Shown: positions 54,929-64,000 of the stretch, one piece after another | Numbering within the stretch: position 1 is the stretch's first letter | Layout of the letters: every line of letters starts with the position of its first letter | Source of the DNA: Sinonovacula constricta | Taxonomy: Eukaryota; Mollusca; Bivalvia; Cardiida; Solecurtidae | NCBI GenBank assembly: GCA_007844125.1 | Contig: CM017559.1 | Location: 34,067,363 to 34,131,362 of the forward strand | DNA length: 64,000 nucleotides | Direction: 5' to 3' | Made by a program: the position numbers and the translations under genes | Notes under the pieces: model-generated | Databases searched by the model: none | What the model was told of the DNA's origin: nothing | What the model saw: only the letters and a program-made list of their open reading frames with translations

Positions 54929-56024
54929 GTTTGAGGAAACAGAAATAGTATGTGAGTAAAAAAGCATTTGGACAAAAAGTGAACACCGTTTATATGTTAA
55001 GTTAATTGTTAAAATGATGTTATTGTGCTATTGTTTTATTGTCTATCAAAATATTGTAACCGATATATCAAAATGAACAAGTCAATGTAAATGAGAATAA
55101 AATATTTACAAACGTTTTTAAAAGTGTGTGTGTGTTTTCTTTATCAAATTATATTCTTCAATAGGCACTTCGCTCCATTTTTAACAAAAATGCTGTAATC
55201 AGTACGAAAAAAAATGTATTATGCTTTTCAAAGTTTGAGGTCTACATTGCGGCATTACTGAAGATGCCGAGGGCTAACGACAACTCGCGAGAAAAATCAT
55301 CGGCCGTTCAAGGGAGGGAAATCAAACGACACGGAAGTTAAAAAAATAACAAATGACGGTAGCCATTTTAAAGAGTTGTCGTTCTTGAGATGGAAAATAC
55401 GTTGAAAGCGACAGGTGGTAAATGAAACTGACGTATAAGAGAGGTATTTGTCTAAGGGAGGTGACGTTTGGAGAGGGAGCACTGTATATGTCTTTTGTAA
55501 TGGCTACATGTAACATATCGCCAGATACAAATGCCTTTCATTTGGCAGCTCTCGCGTTTTCAGTCCGCTTTAATTACTTGGCATTTCTTGCCAAAATCCA
55601 TATTTGGAAAACGGGAACCGCCAAATGAGAAATTGGCGAATGTAAATGAGACGAAAATTTCCACAAGGTTATGCTCTTGGTAGTTCACGCCAAGGTTCGT
55701 ATTTGGAAAGCGAGAACGACCAAAGGAGAATACAACATTTCCACTATTTCCACAAGGTAAATGTTACATGTACGCCATGCTGTTTAAACACTGCTGTCTC
55801 GAATTGCAAGTGAGTGATGACGTCATTCCGGTGTATGGTTGACATCGAATTAAGCGTCAATAAAATTGTTCTGATAAATTACTATTTCAAATGTAACGAA
55901 ACGTATTTGATAAGCATTTTAGCGAATCTTTAAGAAATCAAAACGTAATGACAAACACTTCCAATGTGTAAAACATAACACAATTACATTAAGATCTTGT
56001 AAGCCATACAGTTGTATTTTTGTT

Positions 56025-56170
56025 TTGTTTTTGATTGTTTTTGAGATACTTCGCAGCGACCAGTTATAATCATTATAGCGACGTCCAGCTATTTTGGTGG
56101 AGGGAGACAGCAGACAAATGTCTGAGTAGAACCACCGGCGCACCGCAGGCCAGGCTGGAAGACCATCCCA
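56025..56170 (-). repeat. SINE-A, tail half
   Basis: Reverse: CTTCGCAGCGACCAGTTATA, GCGACGTCCAGCTATTTTGG, GTAGAACCACCGGCGCACCG. Ends where a SINE-B head fragment begins. Confidence 0.8.
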
Positions 56171-56172
56171 CA

Positions 56173-56260
56173 TTTGCTTGAGCGTTGGTATTTCGCGGCC
56201 CGGGATCGAACCCGGGGCCTCCGTACCTGGAACCGACGCTCTACCGATTGCGGTCAACCA
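56173..56260 (-). repeat. SINE-B head fragment
   Basis: Reverse: TTTGCTTGAGCGTTGG, GGCCCGGGATCGAACCCGGG, GACGCTCTACCGATTGCGG. Joined to SINE-A tails on both sides, a chimeric cluster. Confidence 0.75.
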
Positions 56261-56261
56261 A

Positions 56262-56455
56262 TTTATGGTCATTGGCGACGTCCAGCTAATTATTGGTGGA
56301 GGCTGTATGGCTTATATCTAGGTAGTAACCACCGGTGCACAGAAGGTTAGACGGAAACCTCCTCACATGAAAGTTCTCGCCTCGATCGGGACACGAACCC
56401 ACGCGGTGAGGGGTTGAGGAGTTACAAGTCGGCGACTCTAACCGCCCTGCCACGA
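56262..56455 (-). repeat. tRNA-derived SINE related to family A
   Basis: Reverse copy of the subfamily at 16955: GGCGACGTCCAGCTAATTAT, GGACACGAACCCACGCGGTG, GAGTTACAAGTCGGCGACTC. Confidence 0.7.
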
Positions 56456-57254
56456 GAATGGAGGACGATCACATACGTACATACAGAAAAGTTGCACGTC
56501 CTTTCCGCCGATAATCTGTTTTGTTTTGTTTTTTTAAGGTAAGAGGGGCCTAAAAGGAGCTATTAAGAATCCTAAACTAAGCATGTCCATAGTGATAAAT
56601 ATCATATATCAGATATAAAAATGAAATATGAAAGAATTTCACCGTCATGTTTTGGAAAAAATCACATTTGAATAGGGTGACCCCCTCGCCTTGTCCCAGG
56701 ACCATTTTTTACAAGTGGTTATTGCTAAAACGTCTAATTTGGGGGTTCAAAACTATAATATATTTTAGCATCAGTGGTGTAACTTTATAAGCATAACCCT
56801 AAACATTAAAAATATAACTCATTTATATTGTTCAAGTACAAACATTTGATGATTTTACACTGAAAAAGGCATCTATACCCCCCACGGAAAATTTCCTTGA
56901 CACAGAAACATACACAAACTTTCAGAGTTTCTAAATATTTTAATTATACCAGTATATTTATAAAATGCATATCAAAATTTGCTATATACATATACCAATC
57001 ACATAACAAATAATAACAGACTTTCACCGTTTAGTTTGGGAAATATTAGCTTTAAAATTGTCATATTCCATGTTTTTCTTAACAAAACAACAACAACAAA
57101 CCTGTAAAAAAAGATTTTCTGTCACAATTGTGCACAATACCTTTATGTTTCTCAAAGATATTTTACAGATCTGATTAAAACTGACTTCTGAATGTGTATC
57201 TGTTTACAATAGAACTTAAATTGTTGATTTTAATGTTTTCCGTTTCACATATCG

Positions 57255-57645
57255 ACCTCTGCTGTCACTCGGAACTCCTCGGGTAATTCCGTCCTCTACA
57301 TAATCCGAATATATCCGAAGCTAGCCGGAGATCGCCGAGCAGGTACGATTGCTCTGCTGTCTCTGTCCGCCATTTTGGTATTTTCCGAAAATATAACGTC
57401 ACGCTTTGGGATCCCATTTTTTTGGTAAATATCTTTTTTATTTAAAGAAATATGATATTTTTGTTGAAATAATTACTTGTTTGAAAAAAATATCATCAAT
57501 ATTTGCAAGATACATAAAAATAATGATTAAAAATGTTTGCTACGATCAAATCCAATTAGTTCCGGAGAACGTGTCGGATACTGCCGAGGGCATTTACGAA
57601 CTCGATGTCGCCAAACATCGCCGTTTCAGACAGCATTGGCTAATT
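57255..57645. repeat. D3-like sequence cluster
   Basis: GGAACTCCTCGGGTAATTCC, CCGGAGATCGCCGAGCAGGT, CGCCATTTTGG and CGGATACTGCCGAGGGCATT recall the D3 family words, with a related piece at 25425-25455. Only the word style is shared, so the grouping is tentative. Confidence 0.35.
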
Positions 57646-58077
57646 AGGCCCTTCTTACCTTAAATGATAACTGAACAAATTACCTCTAAATATCTTTAAT
57701 TCTTCCACTTGACTACAAACTACATATTATCATGATGCGTCACTTTGGCTAAATAATGAAAATAAAATTGTGGCAATTCACATGTAACTTCCAGATCCTC
57801 AAAGAAAAACAAAAAACAAAAAAACAAACAAACAAACAACAAAAAACGTTCTTAGCATGCATGACCTGTTGGTACAAAGAAACCTTTAATGGGATTCACA
57901 TGTCAAAAGACAATAAAACAGTCGACTTATAAAATATATTGGTTTCTTTCAACATCCTGATGGTACCTGAGGCATAGGCAGACCCAAATTGCGGTAAAGA
58001 CACTATGAAGAGAAACTTAAAGGACAAAAACATGTTTCTGGAAGTCTCTCAGTTCAAAAAGAACAAACTGGCAGACA

Positions 58078-58592
58078 GATGATTCATATGGACTTTTGAA
58101 TGCCGTGTCCCACAGTTTATCTACATCAAATAATTGTGACAATATCTGGCGCTGTTTTGGGGGGAAATTGGCCATTATATTCTGCATAAACTCATAATAC
58201 ATTATTCTAAATAAACACGATTTTGAAAATTACCTTAATCGAAAAAAATCATTGTTATTGCATTCTAAATGTACTTTCCAAATCTATAAATAGACAGGAT
58301 GGTGATTCCCGCTAAAAATAGATTTCGACGTCAGAGCAGAATCGGTTAATGATACAGCGTGATCTCAAAAGTGATGGCCACATGTGTATAAGGTGTAAAA
58401 ATAGATAATTGCAAAGCGTGGTTCAGATAGAAAACATATTTTTGTAATAACGAGTAAGATGGCATGCTTCAATTTTCACATAGATGTAGGGCATCAATAA
58501 ACAGCATTTCTCAGGACTCTTTTTCGAGTTACAACAATTTATTTGTTTGTTTTAGAAACAAAACTTTGTTCAAACTGTCAGATGCCACCTTT
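58078..58592 (+). mobile_element. TTAA-type MITE
   Basis: Left end decayed (GCCGTGTCCCACAGTTTATC), then AATTGGCCATTATATTCTGC, AAATAAACACGATTTTGAAA, ATTTCGACGTCAGAGCAGAA, GTTCAGATAGAAAACATATT and the right end CAAACTGTCAGATGCCACCT TTA-like. Confidence 0.75.
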
Positions 58593-59238
58593 ATTTGGTC
58601 ACGATAGGACATCACATGATATGCTGATAAATTATATGTACATGTTTTGTCATCGTCGGACACTCGTAACCGATCCATTCCGTTACTCTCCATTTATCGC
58701 CCGTGCGATATTTAGTTTGCCGTTACTTGTAATAATATTTAATTGGTCGCTTTATAATCCGATGAAGATTAATGTACAATTATTAAGCTCGTTTCTTTCG
58801 ATTGTGGCACTGGGCGCGGCCATTGTTATACTTCTAGTCTCAACGCTGAAGAGTATGGATTTTGTACACATACGCAGTTATTATGGTATGCCAATTCCTG
58901 CTCTATTCAGTTCGTTAATACGACAGAAAATCTACCAATAAACCCACGGTCAGTGAATGTAGTAAAGCGGAATAGTCAAGCGTGGGTATCCGACGATGAT
59001 GTTTTGTACACACAGTCTACACGAGGTAAAGTTAGACAACGGGAATCACTATTCACAGTTTGTTTCAGGTAGATACAAAGTTCTATTAAACCTATGTTAG
59101 TGGTCGTTTCACACACTAGCACAAAACTCATTCTTGTATAAATCAAGATCCATTCAACTTAATTGCAGCAAATAGTAGTAAATAGAAGATAAACATACAC
59201 TGTTAGGGTCCTTAATTTTGACCTAAGTATTCAAAAGA

Positions 59239-59821
59239 GGGGCGCTCGTGGCGTAGTGATAGAGTCGCCGATTTGTAACTTCCCTGACTGCTTAGCCACC
59301 CACCGCGTAGGTTCGAGTCCCGTTCGTGGCGAAGGACTAAATGTGGGAAGGTCTTCAAGCTGACTTGCGGTGCGTTGGTGGTTATACCTAGACATTTGTC
59401 TTGGATCTTCCTCCAACAAAAAGCTGGACGTTGCTTTAATGATCATAATTGTTTGTTGTTTATTTAATGGGTTTATCGTCCCACCAACAATATTTCAGTT
59501 ATCTAGAGACGGTTTCCACTTGAAGCAGATATTGTGCTGCCTTCACTGTGTATAGCATGCCGAGAACACCTGGCATGATACCACACCCAGTCACAATATT
59601 CTGACACCGGGCCAACCAGTCGTGGAACTACCCTTATATTTGCTTGAGCGTTAGCAAGGGAGCTATACCACTACTTTTTTCACGACTTTGGTATGTCGCG
59701 GCCCGGGATCGAACCCAGGGCCTCCCGTACCTGATGCCGACGCTCTACCGATTGCGCTACCAGGTCCGGTGGATCATAATTGATCGCTGCAATGTGTGTC
59801 AAAAACAAAACAGAAACAAAC
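59239..59821 (+). repeat. SINE-A with target duplication, itself split by SINE-B
   Basis: GGGGCGCTCGTGGCGTAGTG, GTAGGTTCGAGTCCCGTTCG, body to CTGGACGTTGCTTTAAT at 59440, then SINE-B, then the end GATCGCTGCAATGTGTGTCA and A-rich tail. Flanked by ATTCAAAAGA at 59229-59238 and 59822-59831, an exact 10-bp duplication. Confidence 0.9.
59451..59771 (-). repeat. SINE-B inserted in SINE-A
   Basis: Full-length reverse copy. The host SINE-A word GATCATAATT is present on both sides (59441-59450 and 59772-59781), an exact 10-bp target duplication. Confidence 0.92.
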
Positions 59822-60045
59822 ATTCAAAAGACAAAATTTACTTAAAAGTATTTTTATGTGTTTTCACAACTCTATTCTCCTTCCTGGTTGGTGTGGGAAC
59901 GCACATGCCCCAAACCCCACTGGACCCATCCCCGCTCAGTCATTCTTATATAAATAAAAATAACAAAGTAACCACTCATATATCAGGGTTTCATGCAGAG
60001 TGTATGCAATTCACCGGTTTTAGGCAATATAAATCAGACATGTGA

Positions 60046-62457
60046 TCATACTATCGAATCAAAATTTTGTATCTGACTGGTTACACACTCTCTATCCCGT
60101 TTAATTTGAGTAAACTTTAGATTCTTTCCTTCAAAAGCTTTAGTCAGCGCTTTAAGATCCGCCGATCTCTGTCTATCTCTCTGTTCATCTCCCTGCCTAT
60201 CTCTTTGTCCATTCCTTTGTCTTCTTCTCACAGTTCCAAACACGTTTGATCTTTTAAAATTAACAATCTCTGTTTCTTTTGTTCCTCGTCCTCGTAATGG
60301 AAGCTCATAGCGAAGCTTTGACCAAAATAATCGGTCATCTGGACTGAGGACAGTTTTGCCAGCTAGACGCGATCTCCAAATATCACTTTCTAACATCTCT
60401 TTAACCTTTGCACTTGTATTAAAAACAATGTAAATAATATGAGCTGCACTTTGCATTTCGTCATTGCTATGTCTGGGTTCTAACTCAAGTTGAACATCTA
60501 CTTGATTGACACTTCTCGGTCTTGTCCGAGAGAAATTCCGCGACGACTGCGCTTGAATTAAATTATCCTCAGCAATTTTAACCTCATGCAAGCGAGCATC
60601 GTTGATAAAGTAATTTTCGGACAAGATAACAATGATTCGTCTAGAGTTTCTCAACCATCGTTCAATGTTGTCAGTCTCAGAACCAGGCTCCATAAATCTA
60701 GAAGGGTTTAAAACGGTGTAAAATGGTTTTCTTTTGTTAAGCTTCTTCAAAAAGTACCTCGACAACCATCCAATGACGTCACTATCTTCATTATCAAAGG
60801 ACAGATAAATATCTGTCTGCTTGTTATCATCGCGATCCACTTCATATCTATCTTGCGGATGAATGCGAAAAAGTTTATGAAAAATAACCTTTGTTTCGTA
60901 AGGGCATCTTTTAGCGAATCCAAACAGAATAGCACAAAGAACTAATAGGCTACCAAATGTCAACCCAAGCGTAAACATGCTGTTATCAGAGCAGTTTAGG
61001 TTGTCCACGGACAGGTGCATTAACTTGAACAAGCGGTCTTTTTCTCGACAGGAAACAGATTTGTCTCCATTTTCGTCAATTTCAACCCACGAAGCTACCC
61101 AGTCGTAGTCGCAATTACATTCTAATGGATTCCCGGCAAGTAGAACAGTTCCATATGAAAACTTCTGCAATTCAACAGGGATATACGAAAGCTGATTGTG
61201 ACGAATGTCAAGATATTTCAAAGCTGAAAGGTCCTTCAGAATAAGAGGATTTAAAGCTGAAAGTTTGTTTGAATTCAAAGACAAGTTGTATATTCGTGAC
61301 AAAAAAGGCACGTTCTTAAGTTCTGAAATTCTGTTAAAATCGAGATTCATTTCAATACGCGTTCTTATATGGTACGGTAACACAGTTGGCATTTCGGTTA
61401 ATCCAGCATTCTTGCAATCAACAAAGAATGTGTCGTTATGGGGTCGGTCTTGACAGAAGCAGCCAGTTGGACATCCTTCTGTCACTGTCAGGTTACAGAC
61501 AAACTCTTTATAGGACAGATCATGCAGCCAATCAATGCCCTTGACCTTAGATGGCCTGGAGCAACGGTAGCGATAATTCTCGACGTCTTTCCATCGAAAG
61601 ATGCTTTGGCGCAAAGAAAGCGCTGTTGTGTACAACGTGCAATCGCAGTTGTATGGGTTATTTCTTGAATCGAATCCCAAAGAAATTATATGTGAGATGT
61701 CAGGAGGTCCAGTAAAATATGGGAAATACTGGTGCACTTCTTCGATTGTCATTGATTGGAAAAGGTTGTGTTGAATATTAACTATAGCCCGTGTTCCCTG
61801 TGATGAAATAACGTATGACCAGTTCATGTGGTTAGTGAAGGAGGCCATTCTGTTGTATTGTAAATCTACCATGAAACGTGGTCGGCCTGGCGGTCCAAGG
61901 TACGGCCATGGCTCAAAATTTGGAATACTGTTATTCCTTAGATTTATCATTTCTAGATTATTATGAAAATCACTCAGGAATCCGGGCTCAACGTATGAAA
62001 TGAGGTTGTGTTCAAAGTTTGCTTCACGCAAAACGTAATTATCAATGAGCCCAGCACTAACATTTGTAAGCAAGTTAAAACTTAGATCCAAATATTCAAG
62101 TTTTTGCAAACTTTTGAATGTGTCTCGGTGAAGGTTTTCGATTTCATTGTGAGACAAGTCCAAATGTTTCAGTTCGTAGAAATAACTCAACGCGTCAGTA
62201 GAAACTGATGAAATTGCATTTTCGGAAATTTGAATCCTTAACGTTTTGCCAAAGAAGTCGGTACAGTTGAACAATGAAGTGAACGTAGATATATTCAGAT
62301 CACGTATTTCAGTTTCTGGCGTTATGACGAGACTTCCAAAAGTATTTTCAAATGGACACGGTTGGGTAGCAGCATGGCCGTGACTAAACAGGTTTACACT
62401 GATGACGTAGATGCTGATGATGGTATACCACTGTGACGTCATCGTAAGCGTAACCAT
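60046..62457 (-). CDS. Toll-like receptor (multiple cysteine cluster type), intact
   Basis: 803 residues in one uninterrupted frame, ATG at 62457-62455, stop at 60048-60046. Signal peptide about 1-30 (M1 or M6 may start it). LRR block 1 about 73-265 (LKHLDLSHNEIENLHRDTF, LEYLDLSFNLLTNVSAGL); LRRCT NPYNCDC 267-273 with C299 and C321; LRRNT C329, C333, C335, C348; LRR block 2 about 366-440; LRRCT NPLECNCDYDWVASW 443-457 with C470 and C489; transmembrane helix about 494-514; TIR about 547-723. TIR boxes: TDIYLSFDNED (box 1), MEPGSETDNIERWL with RRIIVILSENYF (box 2 region), LFWSKLRYELP (box 3). The paired LRRCT-LRRNT plan is that of Drosophila Toll and of the expanded molluscan TLRs. It would recognise a ligand outside the cell and signal through MyD88-like adaptors. 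Odd points: a TIR insertion around 630-672 and an Arg/Gln-rich tail from 743. Short compared with typical Toll because few LRRs are present. Confidence 0.97.
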   Translation of the reverse strand: MVTLTMTSQWYTIISIYVISVNLFSHGHAATQPCPFENTFGSLVITPETEIRDLNISTFTSLFNCTDFFGKTLRIQISENAISSVSTDALSYFYELKHLDLSHNEIENLHRDTFKSLQKLEYLDLSFNLLTNVSAGLIDNYVLREANFEHNLISYVEPGFLSDFHNNLEMINLRNNSIPNFEPWPYLGPPGRPRFMVDLQYNRMASFTNHMNWSYVISSQGTRAIVNIQHNLFQSMTIEEVHQYFPYFTGPPDISHIISLGFDSRNNPYNCDCTLYTTALSLRQSIFRWKDVENYRYRCSRPSKVKGIDWLHDLSYKEFVCNLTVTEGCPTGCFCQDRPHNDTFFVDCKNAGLTEMPTVLPYHIRTRIEMNLDFNRISELKNVPFLSRIYNLSLNSNKLSALNPLILKDLSALKYLDIRHNQLSYIPVELQKFSYGTVLLAGNPLECNCDYDWVASWVEIDENGDKSVSCREKDRLFKLMHLSVDNLNCSDNSMFTLGLTFGSLLVLCAILFGFAKRCPYETKVIFHKLFRIHPQDRYEVDRDDNKQTDIYLSFDNEDSDVIGWLSRYFLKKLNKRKPFYTVLNPSRFMEPGSETDNIERWLRNSRRIIVILSENYFINDARLHEVKIAEDNLIQAQSSRNFSRTRPRSVNQVDVQLELEPRHSNDEMQSAAHIIYIVFNTSAKVKEMLESDIWRSRLAGKTVLSPDDRLFWSKLRYELPLRGRGTKETEIVNFKRSNVFGTVRRRQRNGQRDRQGDEQRDRQRSADLKALTKAFEGKNLKFTQIKRDRECVTSQIQNFDSIV

Positions 62458-62470
62458 TTCCTTTCTCCTA
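62458..62470 (-). other. Probable 5'UTR splice acceptor of the Toll-like receptor gene
   Basis: On the minus strand CACTTTTTAG precedes GAGAAAGGAAATGG, so the AG lies about ten bases before the ATG. This would place the promoter and a non-coding first exon further right, in or beyond the window. The pyrimidine tract is short, so this is moderate evidence. Confidence 0.4.
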
Positions 62471-62837
62471 AAAAGTGTTTAAAAACATAAGACTGCTTAA
62501 AACACTATAATTTAGTATAATCTAAATAAGATACAATTAATATCATTATATGTTTAAGCATGGAATGTTTCCACGTTAACGACAGTAAAATCAGCTCATG
62601 CAACCATGCATGGTTTATAATATTTCACAGCTTGTAAAACAGCCATTACAAAATTATTAAAGGCATTGAAAATAGTTTCCCTAAAACCCTCATCTAATAT
62701 AACCCATGCTAGATCACAGTTAGGATGGTCATAAATCAATTAGTGGGCTACTGTATATTAGGCTATCACAGTAGGGAATGTAATAATATATCGCAGTTGA
62801 TGCACATAATCTGACTTAATGTCATTGGTAACGACTT

Positions 62838-63287
62838 TTAAAGGTACTCTCCGACAGTTTGGATCAGATTTTATTTCTCTCCAAAAAGGTGTTGCCTGAA
62901 TAGATTTAACAAAATGCTGATTATTAATATAAAAAATCTATGTGAAAAATGAAGCAGAAACCACATCACTCGTAATTACAAATAGGTATTTCCTATATAA
63001 GCCATGCTGCACTGTAAGCTATTGTTAAAATAAGAAAACCACGTGACCAGTAACATTATATAATAATTCGTGTAATTCGCTCTGACGTCGATGTCTCTTT
63101 TTTAGCTTATTAATAGTTTTAAAAAGATTGGGCAATGTAGAGTTCACAGTTTCTACTGTCTTACAATTAAGAACATGCTCAAAATCATATTTGACTAAGG
63201 TTTGACCATTTTTTCCAGAAATTATGCCTCAATTCCCGTGATCCAGGTTTACGTGCATTTGACAAAGTCTCAGATACCACCTTTAAC
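62838..63287 (-). mobile_element. TTAA-type MITE, reverse copy
   Basis: Plus strand begins TTAAAGGTACTCTCCGACAG (here the element's right end) and finishes CTCAGATACCACCT TTAA; both ends adjoin TTAA. Contains CCATGCTGCACTGTAAGCTA, AACCACGTGACC and CTCTGACGTCGATG in reverse sense. Confidence 0.85.
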
Positions 63288-63587
63288 TGAAGGCTCTAAA
63301 CCTTCTCCGAGACCTCTGCAACCTGAGGGTGTGTCCAGCCGGGTAGACATACCTCACCCCCCCTCCCCTACTACCACCCTAAACAGATCTACAGATCTAC
63401 TCCTCTTGATGTGTAGCCAGATAAGACTGTGTTGTTAACATAAATGCATACTTTAAATTGTATACCGGTATTTATTTCTTTTCATGGTAAACACAAATCT
63501 TAATACTTAAAACAACCACAAATCCAAAGTGATTTGGATAAGTATTGTTTAAAAAATACTAAGAAAATGCGTCTTTTATTACTAGGA

Positions 63588-63890
63588 ATATGACAATGGG
63601 TATTGCAACGTATATTAAATTTGAAAAGCACAGGATAAATGTGTTCTCATGCTAGATACGTACAAGTTACAACAATACTGACACGTAACCTTATAAAATA
63701 ATATCTATTATGAACGGGAGACACCCACCGCCCCCACCCCCCCCCCCCCACCCCCAAGTTATTGCTCTCGCCCTCGCACTTCCTGAGGGGTTTCCTCAAA
63801 GCAAACAGTGAAAAGAAGACATAATTATTTGAAACAGAACAGTTACTAACCAAATGATGACGTTTTCTTAGAGCTAAGATATGACGTCGT
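63588..63890 (+). repeat. Dispersed repeat D1
   Basis: TATGACAATGGGTATTGCAA, then a C-rich run (63734-63755), then CTCGCACTTCCTGAGGGGTT, CAAAGCAAACAGTGAAAAGA. The middle part is replaced by C-rich sequence. Confidence 0.65.
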
Positions 63891-64000
63891 TAAGTAAAAC
63901 AGCAGAGACACAATTAAAATACTGTCTACATTTAATATGTGCAAGGGAATAAATATTTCTTTGAGTAGAAGATCTGCACAAAATTCTTGATTGTTAAAGA

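Larger units (their letters stand above)
53168..55120 (+). other. Probable 3'UTR and polyA site of the Notch-ligand-like gene
   Basis: An AATAAA at 55096-55101 is followed about 25 bp later by a GTGTGTGTGTG tract (55124-55134), the usual cleavage-signal arrangement. If this site is used, the 3'UTR is about 1.95 kb and carries a MITE (53799-54281) and a hAT-like relic (54501-54711). Earlier ends cannot be excluded. Confidence 0.45.
55121..58075. other. Intergenic, no gene recognised
   Basis: Apart from the SINE cluster (56025-56455) and D3-like words, nothing was identified. A weak internal duplication (CCAAAATCCATATTTGGAAA near 55592 against CCAAGGTTCGTATTTGGAAA near 55690) is present. Open frames are short and featureless. 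Confidence 0.5.
59138..59937. mobile_element. hAT-like element copy, host of a nested insertion
   Basis: Left part 59138-59228 (AAGATCCATTCAACTTAATT, TTAGGGTCCTTAATTTTGAC) and right part 59832-59937 (TTTTCACAACTCTATTCTCC, GGTTGGTGTGGG, CTGGACCCATCCCCGC) follow the order seen at 28150-28740 in reverse. Between them lie SINE-A and SINE-B. The microsatellite expected at 59180 is here not expanded. Confidence 0.65.
62471..64000. other. DNA upstream of the Toll-like receptor coding region
   Basis: Probably intron or promoter-side DNA. Besides the MITE and D1 copies there is a C-rich segment at 63295-63380 (CACCCCCCCTCCC). No exon could be supported. Confidence 0.4.

Noticed and set aside
54643..54986. 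Minus-strand frames rich in Cys, Leu, Ser and Val
   Set aside because: Produced by the GACAGACA simple repeat and poly-G tracts.
58543..58941. 132-codon frame with two hydrophobic stretches
   Set aside because: Its start lies in the right end of a TTAA-type MITE and the rest has no recognisable family, splice support or neighbours. A small membrane protein cannot be excluded.

Overview
The window is eukaryotic, AT-rich and intron-dominated, and looks like genomic DNA from a mollusc, most likely a bivalve. The reasons are small exons with GT-AG introns, several tRNA-derived SINE families, many short non-autonomous transposons nested in each other, abundant minisatellites, and a protostome-style Toll-like receptor with two Cys clusters. 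Species cannot be fixed from sequence alone. Only three protein-coding genes are supportable; most open frames in the window are chance or lie in repeats.

Layout. (1) About 1-15.7 kb, plus strand: the 3' end of an unc-13/Munc13 gene (synaptic vesicle priming), with four exons between 3328 and 11252 covering the end of the MUN region and the C-terminal C2C domain. Its introns hold at least five different minisatellites, one of them bounded by inverted repeats. A possible long AU-rich 3'UTR follows. (2) About 15.8-22.3 kb: no recognisable gene; SINEs, MITE fragments and dispersed repeats. (3) 22.3-55.1 kb, plus strand: a six-exon gene reconstructed here by splice-site and phase reasoning. It encodes a predicted 397-residue type I membrane protein: signal peptide, a domain resembling the N-terminal MNNL/C2 domain of Notch ligands (Delta/Jagged), a six-cysteine stretch that looks like a degenerate DSL domain, no EGF repeats, a Ser/Thr-rich stalk, one transmembrane helix and a 45-residue tail. 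The first intron is about 22 kb and full of repeats. (4) 55.1-60.0 kb: repeat-rich intergenic DNA, including a three-level nested insertion whose outer two boundaries are marked by target-site duplications. (5) 60.0-62.5 kb, minus strand: an intact, intronless coding region for an 803-residue Toll-like receptor with multiple cysteine clusters. Its 5'UTR probably continues across an intron to the right. (6) 62.5-64 kb: upstream DNA with one reverse MITE copy and a dispersed repeat.

Relations. The unc-13 gene and the Notch-ligand-like gene run in the same direction; the Toll-like receptor converges on the latter. Nothing shows that the three act together. The most interesting object is the Notch-ligand-like protein without EGF repeats. 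It has the binding-face domain of a DSL ligand on a mucin-like stem, which suggests a modulator or decoy of Notch signalling, or a cell-surface receptor with a reused C2 fold. That role is inference. No reverse transcriptase, transposase, CRISPR array, rRNA or intact canonical tRNA was recognised.
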